NCBI RefSeq assembly: GCF_003885045.1
Contig: NZ_RHJS01000002.1
Location: 1,612,001 to 1,676,000, forward strand
Length of the DNA: 64,000 bases
Origin: Schaedlerella arabinosiphila
GTDB taxonomy: Bacteria > Bacillota > Clostridia > Lachnospirales > Lachnospiraceae
Reading direction: 5' to 3'
Shown: piece after piece, positions 1 through 8,856 of the stretch
Layout: each line of letters begins with the position of its first letter
How positions within the stretch are numbered: position 1 is the stretch's first letter
Notes under the pieces: model-generated
The model's database searches: none
What the model saw: the letters and a program-made list of their open reading frames with translations, nothing else
What the model was told of the DNA's origin: nothing
Translations under genes and position numbers: made by a program

Positions 1-1
1 C

Positions 2-190
2 CAGAACGTGCTCAAATTCCAGGTGGAGGACGCAAGGGGCCTTCGGATGGACGCGGTATATTTCGGAGACGTGCGTGCCTGTATGGAATATATGGGACAG
101 AAGAAACGGATGTCGTTTACATATTACCCTACGGTAAATGAGTATATGGGGAGAAGGAGCCTGCAGATCACGGTGGTCAATTACCGGTAG
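2..190 (+). CDS. recJ: RecJ single-stranded-DNA exonuclease, C-terminal end (partial)
   Basis: Only the last 62 codons are present; the gene begins upstream of the window. The frame opens at base 2 and ends with residues ...SLQITVVNYR, the usual close of the RecJ C-terminal domain in Firmicutes. RecJ degrades single-stranded DNA 5' to 3' in recombination and repair. In many Clostridia recJ is followed by apt and then relA; here relA follows directly and no apt gene is seen. The assignment rests on a short C-terminal match from memory plus the relA neighbour, so it is good but not certain. Confidence 0.75.
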   Translation, partial: QNVLKFQVEDARGLRMDAVYFGDVRACMEYMGQKKRMSFTYYPTVNEYMGRRSLQITVVNYR

Positions 191-277
191 AAGTGGCGGA
201 TATCCGGCGCGCGGAAGCGGGTGAACGCTCTGTCCGGCGCCGACGTCCTGCTGCCTGGGGCTTCTTGCTGTTCACAG

Positions 278-314
278 GTTACTGCTCACACCCTGACCGG
301 GCGCTCACAGTAAC
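278..314. repeat. Palindromic intergenic repeat, GTTACTG type
   Basis: GTTACTG (278-284) is repeated inverted as CAGTAAC (308-314). The words TTCACAG and CTCACA recur around it. A related, better palindrome made of GTTACAGTTCACG and its reverse complement lies at 7206-7241. The two are probably copies of one dispersed BOX-like repeat family. Nothing else is seen in the rest of the recJ-relA gap except a promoter. Confidence 0.5.
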
Positions 315-348
315 GTTCACAGCCCCTATAAAAATCGAAATTCACGGC

Positions 349-376
349 TTTACAATCTGAAAAAAAATGATATACT
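349..376 (+). promoter_or_regulatory. Probable sigma-A promoter of relA
   Basis: TTTACA (349-354), a 16-base spacer and TATACT (371-376) lie about 105 bases before the relA start codon, in an AT-rich pocket. This is inferred from consensus match only. Confidence 0.5.
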
Positions 377-481
377 TAAAATTATATTTGTGCAGAAAAA
401 GGTCAGCCGGGGCGGGCGTTGGACAGGGACCAGACAGGAGCCAGACTCCGGCTGAATCAGGAAAGGAAGTGGGGAATTGAT

Positions 482-2788
482 ATGGCAGGGATATTGGAAT
501 ATGAAACGATGAATAAAAGTCTCGGAATGGTTGACGGACACGCGGTCATGAATCCTGAGGATTATCAAGACCCTGACGTTTTATACCAGGCGTTGGTAAA
601 CCGGATTCGGAAGTACCATCCTTCCGCCGACATCTCTATGATCGAGAAGGCGTACAAGCTGTCGAAGGAAGCCCACCAGGACCAGGTGCGCAAGTCCGGG
701 GAGCCTTATCTGATTCATCCCATGTGGGTGGGGATCATCCTGGCCAATCTGGAGATGGACAAGGAAACCATTGCGGCGGGGATGCTCCATGACGTGGTGG
801 AAGATACGGATGTGACTCTGGAGGATATCTCCCGGGAATTTGGGGAGGAAGTGGCCCTTCTGGTGGACGGGGTCACCAAGCTGGGGCAGCTCAGCTATTC
901 CAAGGACAAGCTGGAGATCCAGGCGGAGAATCTGCGGAAGATGTTTCTGGCCATGGCCAAGGATATCCGGGTGATCATCATCAAGCTGGCGGACCGCCTG
1001 CATAACATGCGTACGCTGGAATTTATGATTCCCAGGAAACAGCAGGAAAAGGCCAGGGAGACCATGGATATCTATGCGCCCATTGCCCAGCGTCTGGGGA
1101 TCTCCAAGATCAAGATTGAGCTGGACGATCTGTCGCTGAGGTATTCCCAGCCGGAGGTATACGGACAGCTTGTCAGCGACTTAAACGAACGGAAGACAAA
1201 GCGGGAAGAGTTCGTGCAGCAGATCGTGGCGGAGGTTTCCCAGCATATGGAAAATGCCCATATCCATGCAAAGGTCTATGGCCGCGTCAAGCATTTTTTC
1301 AGCATTTACAAAAAAATGGTGCTCCAGAGCAAGACGCTGGACCAGGTATACGATCTGTTTGCCGTGCGGATCATCGTGGATTCGGTCAAGGACTGCTATG
1401 CGGCGCTCGGCGTCATTCACGAGATGTATACGCCGATCCCTGGGCGGTTTAAGGACTATATCGCCATGCCCAAGGTGAATATGTACCAGTCCCTTCACAC
1501 GACGCTGATGGGGCCATCCGGACAGCCTTTTGAGATCCAGATCCGGACGGAGGAGATGCATAAGACGGCCGAATACGGAATCGCGGCCCATTGGAAATAT
1601 AAAGAGAGCGGAGATTCAACCAAGAGCACCAAGACCCGGGAGGAGGAGAAGCTGAGCTGGCTGCGCCAGATTCTGGAATGGCAGAGGGACATGTCGGATA
1701 ACCGGGAGTTTTTAAGCCTGTTAAAGGGCGATCTGGACCTGTTCACGGAGGATGTATACTGCTTCACCCCCAACGGAGACGTCAAAAGCCTGCCAAACGG
1801 CTCTACACCTGTGGATTTTGCATACGCCATCCACAGCGCGGTGGGGAACCGGATGGTGGGGGCCAGGGTCAACGGAAAGCTGGTGAACATTGACTATAAG
1901 ATCCAGAACGGGGACAGGATCGAGGTGCTCACCTCCCAGAACTCCAAGGGTCCCAGCAGGGACTGGCTCAATATTGTGAAGAGTCCTCAGGCAAAGTCCA
2001 AGATCAACCAGTGGTTTAAGAAGGAATTTAAAGAAGAAAACATTGTCCGGGGGAAGGATCTGATCGCATCTTACTGCCGGATGAAGTCAATCAATATGGC
2101 GGATGTCCTGAAGCCCAAATACCAGCAGGTGGTTCAGAAAAAATACGGATTCCGGGACTGGGATGCCGTACTTGCGGCTGTGGGACACGGCGGCTTAAAG
2201 GAAGGCCAGGTGGTGAACCGCCTTCAGGAGGAATACGAAAAGGAGCACAAGAAGGAACTGACCGAGGAGCTGATCCTGGGCAGGATGTTTGAGAACAGCA
2301 GCCAGAAGGTTCATGTGGCCAAGTCCAAGAGCGGCATCATGGTCCGCGGGATTTCCGATGTGGCGGTCAGGTTCCCGCGGTGCTGCAACCCGGTGCCGGG
2401 GGATGAGATCGTCGGGTTTGTGACCCGCGGGAAGGGCATGACGATCCACCGGACGGACTGTGTCAACATGCTGCATCTTTCCGATACGGAGCGGGAGCGC
2501 CTGATTGAGGTAGAGTGGGGCGAGACCCCGGAGAATGAGAGCGGCGGGCAGTATTTGGCGGAGCTTAAGATCTTCACGGATGACCGGCAGGGGCTTTTGA
2601 TGGAGATCACCAGGATCTTCACCGAAGGCAAGCTGGATGTGAAGTCTATGAATGTCAGGACGAGCAAAAAGGGAACGGCCACATTTGACATGGGATTTAT
2701 CGTTCACGGCAGGGAGGAGCTGGAGAAGGTCATCGAGAAGGTGCGCCAGCTCGACGGCGTGATTGACATTGAGCGGACGGCAGGGTAG
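482..2788 (+). CDS. relA: Bifunctional (p)ppGpp synthetase/hydrolase RelA/SpoT
   Basis: The protein makes and degrades the alarmone (p)ppGpp during the stringent response. It has 768 residues, the normal length for a long Rel protein. An HD hydrolase domain comes first (HDVVEDT near residue 103), followed by the synthetase domain (RFKDYIAMPK and the NMYQSLHTT stretch near residue 320). A TGS domain covers about 420-475 (VYCFTPNGDV, PNGSTPVDFAYAIHS). After it comes a zinc-finger-like CCNPVPGD segment, and an ACT domain forms the C terminus. The ATG at 482 is chosen because GAAAGGAAGTGGGG sits just upstream; an in-frame TTG at 419 would add 21 unconserved residues. The synthetase and hydrolase motifs are both intact, so it should be bifunctional. 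Confidence 0.97.
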   Translation: MAGILEYETMNKSLGMVDGHAVMNPEDYQDPDVLYQALVNRIRKYHPSADISMIEKAYKLSKEAHQDQVRKSGEPYLIHPMWVGIILANLEMDKETIAAGMLHDVVEDTDVTLEDISREFGEEVALLVDGVTKLGQLSYSKDKLEIQAENLRKMFLAMAKDIRVIIIKLADRLHNMRTLEFMIPRKQQEKARETMDIYAPIAQRLGISKIKIELDDLSLRYSQPEVYGQLVSDLNERKTKREEFVQQIVAEVSQHMENAHIHAKVYGRVKHFFSIYKKMVLQSKTLDQVYDLFAVRIIVDSVKDCYAALGVIHEMYTPIPGRFKDYIAMPKVNMYQSLHTTLMGPSGQPFEIQIRTEEMHKTAEYGIAAHWKYKESGDSTKSTKTREEEKLSWLRQILEWQRDMSDNREFLSLLKGDLDLFTEDVYCFTPNGDVKSLPNGSTPVDFAYAIHSAVGNRMVGARVNGKLVNIDYKIQNGDRIEVLTSQNSKGPSRDWLNIVKSPQAKSKINQWFKKEFKEENIVRGKDLIASYCRMKSINMADVLKPKYQQVVQKKYGFRDWDAVLAAVGHGGLKEGQVVNRLQEEYEKEHKKELTEELILGRMFENSSQKVHVAKSKSGIMVRGISDVAVRFPRCCNPVPGDEIVGFVTRGKGMTIHRTDCVNMLHLSDTERERLIEVEWGETPENESGGQYLAELKIFTDDRQGLLMEITRIFTEGKLDVKSMNVRTSKKGTATFDMGFIVHGREELEKVIEKVRQLDGVIDIERTAG

Positions 2789-2863
2789 GAGGCGCTGATT
2801 TCAGGCAGAACCCATCAGAAAGGATGCCTGCCTGATAAGGAAAAGGCGAAAGGGAAACAGAAC

Positions 2864-3487
2864 ATGAAGATTCAAAATTTTGTGCTTGGCATGGTGGGTA
2901 CCAATTGTTACCTTGTGGTCAATGAAGAGGAAAAGCAGTGCATTCTGATTGATCCGGCAGTGTATTCCGGGGAGATCGCGGAGCAGATCCGCAGGGAGGG
3001 CCTGGATCTGCGGGCCATCCTTCTGACCCACGGACATTTTGACCATATTATGGGGATTGACGGATTCCGGAAAGAATTTCCGGAAATTCCGGTCTATGCG
3101 CACCGAGAGGAGGAAGCGCTCCTAAAGGATGCCTCCATGAATGCATCCCTGGAATTTGGAAGACAGTATACATTTTCCGGCGCCGCTTATGCGGAGGACG
3201 GCGATGTGCTTGACCTGGCCGGGATGCAGTTTCAGGTGATCCATACGCCGGGGCATACCATCGGCGGGTGCTGCTATTATCTGCAGGAAGAGAAGGTGCT
3301 GTTTTCCGGGGACACCCTGTTTCGGGAATCCATCGGAAGGACGGATTTTCCCACAGGAAACGGCGGACAGCTTATGCGTTCCATCCGGGAGAAGCTGTTC
3401 ACACTGCCTGAAGAAACGGCGGTGTATCCGGGGCATATGGAAAGGACGACGATCGGGGACGAGAAGAAGTATAATCCATACTTTTAG
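2864..3487 (+). CDS. MBL-fold hydrolase (glyoxalase II-like)
   Basis: A 207-residue metallo-beta-lactamase-fold hydrolase. The metal-binding motif THGHFDH is near residue 55, HTPGHTIGG near 127, SGDTLF in the middle and PGHMERTTIG near the C terminus: the full ligand set of the hydroxyacylglutathione-hydrolase-like family. The substrate is unknown; Firmicutes of this type usually lack glutathione, so a thioester other than lactoylglutathione is likely. It lies between relA and hemZ with short gaps, an arrangement common in Lachnospiraceae, suggesting cotranscription. Confidence 0.9.
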   Translation: MKIQNFVLGMVGTNCYLVVNEEEKQCILIDPAVYSGEIAEQIRREGLDLRAILLTHGHFDHIMGIDGFRKEFPEIPVYAHREEEALLKDASMNASLEFGRQYTFSGAAYAEDGDVLDLAGMQFQVIHTPGHTIGGCCYYLQEEKVLFSGDTLFRESIGRTDFPTGNGGQLMRSIREKLFTLPEETAVYPGHMERTTIGDEKKYNPYF

Positions 3488-3515
3488 AGGAGACCCAAAA
3501 GAAAACGGGAGATTT

Positions 3516-5150
3516 ATGATTCGGAATTTATGTAAAACGGCTGTGGTTTCATGTAAAGAAACCGTATATACCTACAATCTATTTCATATGGTGAAGGCAT
3601 TTTTCCCGGATGCGGAGATCAGGCAGACCGTGGATGAAGAGCAGGAACCTCTGGTAAACCTTGTGTTGGACGGAGGTTCTTTCTTTTCCATTATGCCGGA
3701 TCTAAGCGTGAAGACGAAAGACGACGGAAAGGATGCAAACCCTCAGGAGTCGGCGATGGACGGTGCAGGGCTTCCGGAGGATAAAGAGGATTCTGGGGTT
3801 GCCAGGAGCACAGGAGATTCGTGGCTGATCGGGAGTACAGATGATTCGTCTCTTACCGGGAGCAAGGGGGATTGGGAGGCAGACAGGCAGGCGCGGAAGA
3901 AATGGGTGACCCTTCAGGTTTATGAGTTTCTGGCCGCTTATACAGGGCGGCAGCTTGCCTGGGGGATGCTTACCGGGGTGCGTCCGGTGAAGCTTGCCAT
4001 GGGCCGTCTGGAGGCCGGAGACGATGAGGAAGGGATCAGGGCCTTTTTAAGCCGTGAGTATCGGGTGTCCGAGGAAAAAGCGGGGCTTGCGGCGCAGATC
4101 GCCGTCCGGGAGAGGGAGCTGCTTGGCAGGCTGGACTGTCAGAAGGGATTCAGCCTGTATATCGGAATCCCTTTTTGCCCCAGCATCTGCACATACTGTT
4201 CTTTCAGTTCCTCGCCCATCGGCCTGTGGAAGAACCGGATCGAAGACTATCTGGATGCGCTGCTCCGGGAGATCCGGGCGCTGGGGGCGCTCGGCCAAGG
4301 CAGGAAGCTGGATACGGTGTACATCGGCGGCGGAACGCCTGTCACGCTGGAAGGGGCACAGTTGGACCGGCTGCTCTCTGTGATCGAGGAGACCTTCGCA
4401 GACGCAGCGGGAGGAAAAGGCATCCTGGAATACACGGTGGAGGCCGGACGTCCGGACAGTATCACGGAGGAAAAGCTGAAAGTCCTCCGGCGGCACGGGA
4501 TCAGCCGGATCTCGGTGAATCCCCAGACCATGCAGCAAAAGACGCTGGAGCGCATCGGCAGGCGCCATACGGCGGAGGATGCGGCGGAAAGTTTTTGGCT
4601 TGCCAGGGAGCTTGGATTTGACAATATCAACATGGATTTGATCGCAGGACTGCCGGGGGAGACAGCTTGTGACATGCAGGATACACTCCGGCAGATCGAG
4701 GCATTGGGGCCGGACAGCCTGACCGTGCATTCCCTTGCCATCAAGCGGGCTGCCCGGATGGGGCAGGAGCAGGAAATGGCCAAAGCGGGCACAGCGTATG
4801 CGGAGATTTCACGGATGGTCAGAGACAGCGAGAAGGCGGCCGCCCGGATGGGATTGCTGCCCTATTATCTGTACCGGCAGAAAAACATTGCCGGGAATTT
4901 TGAAAATGTGGGGTATGCAAAGGCTGACAAAGCCGGGATCTACAATATTTTGATTATGGAGGAGAAACAGACCATACTGGCGGCAGGCGCAGGCACAACG
5001 ACCAAGATTGTGCTGCCGGAAAAAATCCGTTTGGACAATGGAAAAGAGACCAATCTGATCCGCCAGGAAAATGTAAAGGATGTGGCTTCCTATATCAGAA
5101 CAATCGACGAAATAATAGAGCATAAGCAAAGGCTGCTGGAAAAATGGTGA
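3516..5150 (+). CDS. hemZ: Coproporphyrinogen III oxidase-like radical SAM protein HemZ
   Basis: A radical SAM enzyme of the HemN/HemZ family, 544 residues. The cluster-binding motif CPSICTYC (CX3CX2C) is near residue 222, followed by the glycine-rich YIGGGTP and HemN-type motifs such as ISVNPQTM, IGRRH and NMDLIAGLPGE. Family members oxidise coproporphyrinogen III without oxygen, but many HemZ proteins in heme-poor anaerobes have unproven roles. Residues about 70-125 are an unusual low-complexity insert rich in Ser, Thr, Gly and Asp with near-repeats (STGDSW, STDDSS, SKGDW) that I would not expect in the family. A good terminator follows. Confidence 0.9.
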   Translation: MIRNLCKTAVVSCKETVYTYNLFHMVKAFFPDAEIRQTVDEEQEPLVNLVLDGGSFFSIMPDLSVKTKDDGKDANPQESAMDGAGLPEDKEDSGVARSTGDSWLIGSTDDSSLTGSKGDWEADRQARKKWVTLQVYEFLAAYTGRQLAWGMLTGVRPVKLAMGRLEAGDDEEGIRAFLSREYRVSEEKAGLAAQIAVRERELLGRLDCQKGFSLYIGIPFCPSICTYCSFSSSPIGLWKNRIEDYLDALLREIRALGALGQGRKLDTVYIGGGTPVTLEGAQLDRLLSVIEETFADAAGGKGILEYTVEAGRPDSITEEKLKVLRRHGISRISVNPQTMQQKTLERIGRRHTAEDAAESFWLARELGFDNINMDLIAGLPGETACDMQDTLRQIEALGPDSLTVHSLAIKRAARMGQEQEMAKAGTAYAEISRMVRDSEKAAARMGLLPYYLYRQKNIAGNFENVGYAKADKAGIYNILIMEEKQTILAAGAGTTTKIVLPEKIRLDNGKETNLIRQENVKDVASYIRTIDEIIEHKQRLLEKW

Positions 5151-5221
5151 GTGCTTATAGGTGCGCCGGCTTCCAAAGCGGATGCCTCCGGAGAAAAAGT
5201 GTAAATGTCTTTATGAACACC

Positions 5222-5255
5222 GCCTATCCCGTTTGCCGGCAGGATAGGCTTTTTC
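5222..5255 (+). terminator. Rho-independent terminator of hemZ
   Basis: GCCTATCC (5222-5229) pairs with GGATAGGC (5242-5249) across a 12-base loop and is followed by TTTTTC. Confidence 0.85.
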
Positions 5256-5285
5256 TATGATAATTATACGGGAAAGAAAGGATGG

Positions 5286-6305
5286 ATGTATATGGAGCGC
5301 AGAAGAATCAGGATTGTCGATATTGCCGACGAACTGGGAGTAAGTACAGCCACCGTATCGAATGTGATTCATGGGAAGACAAAGAAAATATCAGATGAAA
5401 CGGTGAAACGCGTGCAGGAGCTTTTGGAAAAGAGACAGTACATTCCGAGTATGGCAGGGATACTTCTGGCGCAAAATGATTCTAAAATTATCGGGGTGGT
5501 GATCAATGACCATGAAAAATACGAAGGCCATGCGCTGGAGGATCAATTTATTTCCGCATCAGTGAACGCACTGGCAAAAGAGTTAGAGCGGGCAGGAAAA
5601 TTTCTTATGCTGAAAGTTACGGATCAATGGAATGAAATCCCTAAGTTTGCTTCTATGTGGAATATGGAGGGAATGGTGCTGATTGGCTACTGTGAACAGG
5701 ATTATAAAAAATTGAGGGAACAGATGCATATTCCGTTTGTGATATATGACGGTTATATGGAAAGTTCCGGAATTCATGTAAATATTGAGGTCAATCATTT
5801 TGACGGCGGGGTACAGGCCGGACGTTATCTGAAACGCATGGGACACAGGGATGTGCTTTGCATATCGGATAATCATATCTGTATGGATATGGAAAGATTT
5901 ATGGGATTAAAAAGCGAGATTCCAAATGCGGAGCTTATGGTTATACCTATGGAGCAGAAAGCGCGCACCATTTTTTATATGGATCATTTCGAGGAAATAA
6001 AAAAATATTCAGCAGTGTTCGCAGTATCTGATTATTATGCAATGGATTTCATCCAATTCCTCAAAAGTGCGGGGGTATCCGTTCCGGAGGAACTCTCGGT
6101 AGTCGGGTTTGACAATATTAGGGAATGTGAAAAGTTTGTACCGGCGCTGACTACGATAAAACAGGATAACAGGCAAAGGGCATCTTTGGCAGTGAAAATG
6201 TTAAAACAATTAAGAACCGGAGACTGCCGGGATAAAAATGTAATTCTGCCTGTAACTCTCATAGAGCGTGACAGTGTGCGCGACGTAAAAATGCACAAAC
6301 AATGA
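5286..6305 (+). CDS. LacI-family transcriptional regulator
   Basis: A 339-residue LacI/GalR-type repressor. The N-terminal helix-turn-helix reads IVDIADELGVSTATVSNVIHG, followed by the linker helix region and a periplasmic-binding-protein-like sensor domain that ends with the typical LSVVGFDNI... TTIKQD segment. The inducer is unknown. ATG codons at 5282, 5286 and 5292 compete; the AAAGAAAGG site best fits 5292, which would shorten the protein by two residues. It lies between hemZ and hisS beside an AAC(3)-like gene, a position I regard as an insertion into a usually tight housekeeping order. Confidence 0.92.
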   Translation: MYMERRRIRIVDIADELGVSTATVSNVIHGKTKKISDETVKRVQELLEKRQYIPSMAGILLAQNDSKIIGVVINDHEKYEGHALEDQFISASVNALAKELERAGKFLMLKVTDQWNEIPKFASMWNMEGMVLIGYCEQDYKKLREQMHIPFVIYDGYMESSGIHVNIEVNHFDGGVQAGRYLKRMGHRDVLCISDNHICMDMERFMGLKSEIPNAELMVIPMEQKARTIFYMDHFEEIKKYSAVFAVSDYYAMDFIQFLKSAGVSVPEELSVVGFDNIRECEKFVPALTTIKQDNRQRASLAVKMLKQLRTGDCRDKNVILPVTLIERDSVRDVKMHKQ

Positions 6306-6406
6306 GGCTGAATTTTGGAATGGGTTATGCGTTTAACTATTGCTGTTTTCCCAGGTTCATTTTATTATGATAATAACTGCTGTAAGTAGATTGGAGGAAT
6401 GATAAA

Positions 6407-7198
6407 ATGGAAAAAAGGAAGCTGGTAACCCCGGATGATATGAAAACTGCTTTGAAGGATCTTGGCGTCCGAAAAGGGCAGGCGATTATGGTGCATACAT
6501 CGCTGAGCAGTCTGGGTTATGTGTGCGGCGGCGCCCAGTCGGTTATTGAAGCATTGCTTGAGAGCGTTGGTGATGAAGGTACGATTATGATGCCTACACA
6601 GTCATGGAAGAATTTAGATCCGGCGTCAGGCGTTTACTGGCAGGAACCGGAGGAATGGTGGCCGGTCATACGTGAGCACATACCTGCCTATGACAAACGG
6701 ATTACACCGACAAATACAATGGGCGCTGTGTCGGAAATGTTCCGGCAATGGCCGGGGACGCTTAGAAGCGATCATCCCGCAAGGTCAGTAGCGGCATGGG
6801 GACGTTACGCACAGTATCTGACAGAAAATCACGACCTGTCGGATATTTTCGGAGACAGCTCACCTGTTGGCAGGCTGTATGCGCTTGACGGATTTGTTTT
6901 ACTGGCTGGGGTTGGTTATGACAAGAACACGTCCCTGCATTTGGCAGATGTAAGGGCTGAATATCCGGGCAAGCATACGGTCATAGAAAGCAGCGCCGTA
7001 CTGCATGACGGACAGCGGATCTGGAAATCCTATGAGACGTTAGCCGTAGACGGAGAAGATTTTTCGACAATAGGAGAGGCATTTGAGCAGACAGGGAAGG
7101 TGCGCCATGCACCTTTAGGAAATGGGATGCTTTCCATGATGAGCCAAAGGGAACTGGTAGATTTTGCCGTGAAATGGATAGGTGAAAACAGGAGATAG
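6407..7198 (+). CDS. AAC(3)-family N-acetyltransferase (YokD-like)
   Basis: A 263-residue member of the aminoglycoside 3-N-acetyltransferase fold family. Motifs seen are IMVHTSLSSLG near residue 28, GTIMMPTQSW near residue 62, and DHPARSVAAWG near 125, which carries the conserved histidine region. Family members transfer acetyl from acetyl-CoA to an amino group; chromosomal relatives such as YokD are not proven resistance enzymes, so the substrate should be left open. It follows the LacI-type regulator by about 100 bases in the same direction and may be controlled by it. The ribosome site GGAGGAATGATAAA precedes the ATG. Confidence 0.88.
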   Translation: MEKRKLVTPDDMKTALKDLGVRKGQAIMVHTSLSSLGYVCGGAQSVIEALLESVGDEGTIMMPTQSWKNLDPASGVYWQEPEEWWPVIREHIPAYDKRITPTNTMGAVSEMFRQWPGTLRSDHPARSVAAWGRYAQYLTENHDLSDIFGDSSPVGRLYALDGFVLLAGVGYDKNTSLHLADVRAEYPGKHTVIESSAVLHDGQRIWKSYETLAVDGEDFSTIGEAFEQTGKVRHAPLGNGMLSMMSQRELVDFAVKWIGENRR

Positions 7199-7205
7199 TG
7201 GAAAG

Positions 7206-7335
7206 GTTACAGTTCACGCCTAAACGGCCGTGAACTGTAACGCATCCAGCCCATTGAAAAGTCGCCTGACGGCGAGGGGCTGGATGCATGCAACCGCTAT
7301 TTTACTGGCCGGATGCCTTGCAGCATGGTGCAAGG
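7206..7335. repeat. Structured intergenic region with three hairpins before hisS
   Basis: Three perfect inverted repeats follow one another. GTTACAGTTCACG pairs with its complement (7206-7218 / 7229-7241). GCATCCAGCCC pairs with GGGCTGGATGC (7242-7252 / 7277-7287) and contains an inner TCGCC/GGCGA stem. CCTTGCA pairs with TGCAAGG (7316-7322 / 7329-7335). The first resembles the repeat at 278-314. No T-run follows, so these are not simple terminators, and no T-box AGGGTGGNACCGCG motif is present here. Confidence 0.6.
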
Positions 7336-7382
7336 CACCGTGAGCTGTAACGTGGTAAGACCCGGTATCGAAAAAGTTCCGA

Positions 7383-7411
7383 TTGATTTAGCCGGAATTA
7401 CAAGGTATAAT
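7383..7411 (+). promoter_or_regulatory. Probable promoter of hisS
   Basis: TTGATT (7383-7388), a 17-base spacer and a perfect TATAAT (7406-7411) sit about 180 bases before the hisS start. This gives a long 5' leader with no recognised riboswitch. Confidence 0.7.
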
Positions 7412-7590
7412 GATTTTGAAGTTTTATATCTTTCGGAGAGCCAATGATTGATAAAGCGCTTTCCGGTTTTTCATGCCCGAAAAATCCGGATGCGGGACGC
7501 TCCATAAAAAGGAGCGCCGCGGAGTTTCAGGAAGCTGCTAAAAGTTCAGAGAGAATGTTTATAGTAACCGAAAGGAGAGAAAGAATCAAT

Positions 7591-8838
7591 ATGGCATTGA
7601 AGAAGAAGCCCGTTACCGGGATGAAGGACATGCTCCCGGAGGAGATGGAGATCCGGGATTACTGCGTGGGGCTGATCAAGGAGACCTACAAGTCGTTCGG
7701 ATTTTGCTCCATGGAGACGCCCTGTGTGGAACACATTGAAAACCTCTGCAGCAGGCAGGGCGGAGACAATGAAAAGCTGATCTTTAAAATATTAAAGCGG
7801 GGAGAGAAGTTGAAGCTGGATCAGGCGAAGGAGGAGGCGGACCTGGTAGACGGAGGTCTGCGCTATGACCTGACCGTTCCTTTGTCCCGCTATTATTCGG
7901 CCAATGCAAATGAACTGCCGTCCCCTTTTAAGGCGCTGCAGATCGGCAATGTCTGGAGGGCGGACAGGCCCCAGCGGGGGCGGTTCCGCCAGTTCATGCA
8001 GTGCGACATCGACATTTTGGGGGAATCCTCAAACCTGGCGGAGATCGAGCTGATCCTGGCCACGACCACGCTGCTTGGGAAGCTGGATTTCCATGATTTT
8101 ACGATCCGCATCAATGACCGGCGTTTCCTCAAGGCGATGGCGGCATACAGCGGATTTGACGAAGCGGATTATGAGAAAATATTTATTACCCTGGATAAGA
8201 TGGACAAGATCGGGATCGACGGAATCCGGGCAGAATTAGAGGAAAACGGCTATGCGGAAGAATCAGTGGAAACATATCTGCGGATGTTTCAGGAGATTAC
8301 GAATGATGTGGAAGGCGTGCGCAGGTGCGGCGAGAAGCTGGAGGGTTATCTCCCGGAGGGCGCGGCGGCATCGCTGGAAACGATCATGAGCAGTGTGGAA
8401 CGCGCAAAGGAAGCGGATTTTAAGATCAGCTTCGACCCGACGCTGGTTCGGGGCATGTCCTATTACACGGGAACCATTTTTGAAATTTCCATGGATGAAT
8501 TTGGCGGCTCGGTAGGCGGCGGCGGACGCTACGATGAGATGATCGGAAGGTTTACAGGGCAGGCTACCCCGGCCGTGGGCTTCTCCATCGGCTTTGAGCG
8601 GATCGTCATGCTTTTGCTGGAACGGCAGTACCAGATACCAACTGGCGGTAAGAAGAAGGCGTACCTGCTGGAAAAGAACCTTTCCCAGGAAAAACTGCTG
8701 GACGTCCTGGAACAGTCAAAAGCGGAACGGGGAACCGGAATGCAGGTCATGGTCATGAACATGAAGAAAAACAAAAAATTCCAGAAGGAACAGCTGATTC
8801 GGCAGGGATATCAGGAAATTGTGGAAATCTATGATTAA
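7591..8838 (+). CDS. hisS: Histidyl-tRNA synthetase
   Basis: This class II aminoacyl-tRNA synthetase charges tRNA-His. It has 415 residues from the ATG at 7591, which has the site GAAAGGAGAG in front; upstream in-frame starts add 49 residues unlike the family. Motif 2 is visible (ALQIGNVWRADRPQRGRFRQF), as are the HisRS signature around FDPTLVRGMSYYTG and motif 3 (PAVGFSIGFERI). The region after motif 3 is only about 70 residues, shorter than the usual anticodon-binding domain, and ends ...YQEIVEIYD. aspS follows after 18 bases, the common hisS-aspS pair. Confidence 0.95.
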   Translation: MALKKKPVTGMKDMLPEEMEIRDYCVGLIKETYKSFGFCSMETPCVEHIENLCSRQGGDNEKLIFKILKRGEKLKLDQAKEEADLVDGGLRYDLTVPLSRYYSANANELPSPFKALQIGNVWRADRPQRGRFRQFMQCDIDILGESSNLAEIELILATTTLLGKLDFHDFTIRINDRRFLKAMAAYSGFDEADYEKIFITLDKMDKIGIDGIRAELEENGYAEESVETYLRMFQEITNDVEGVRRCGEKLEGYLPEGAAASLETIMSSVERAKEADFKISFDPTLVRGMSYYTGTIFEISMDEFGGSVGGGGRYDEMIGRFTGQATPAVGFSIGFERIVMLLLERQYQIPTGGKKKAYLLEKNLSQEKLLDVLEQSKAERGTGMQVMVMNMKKNKKFQKEQLIRQGYQEIVEIYD

Positions 8839-8856
8839 AAGGAGCAGAGGTACATT

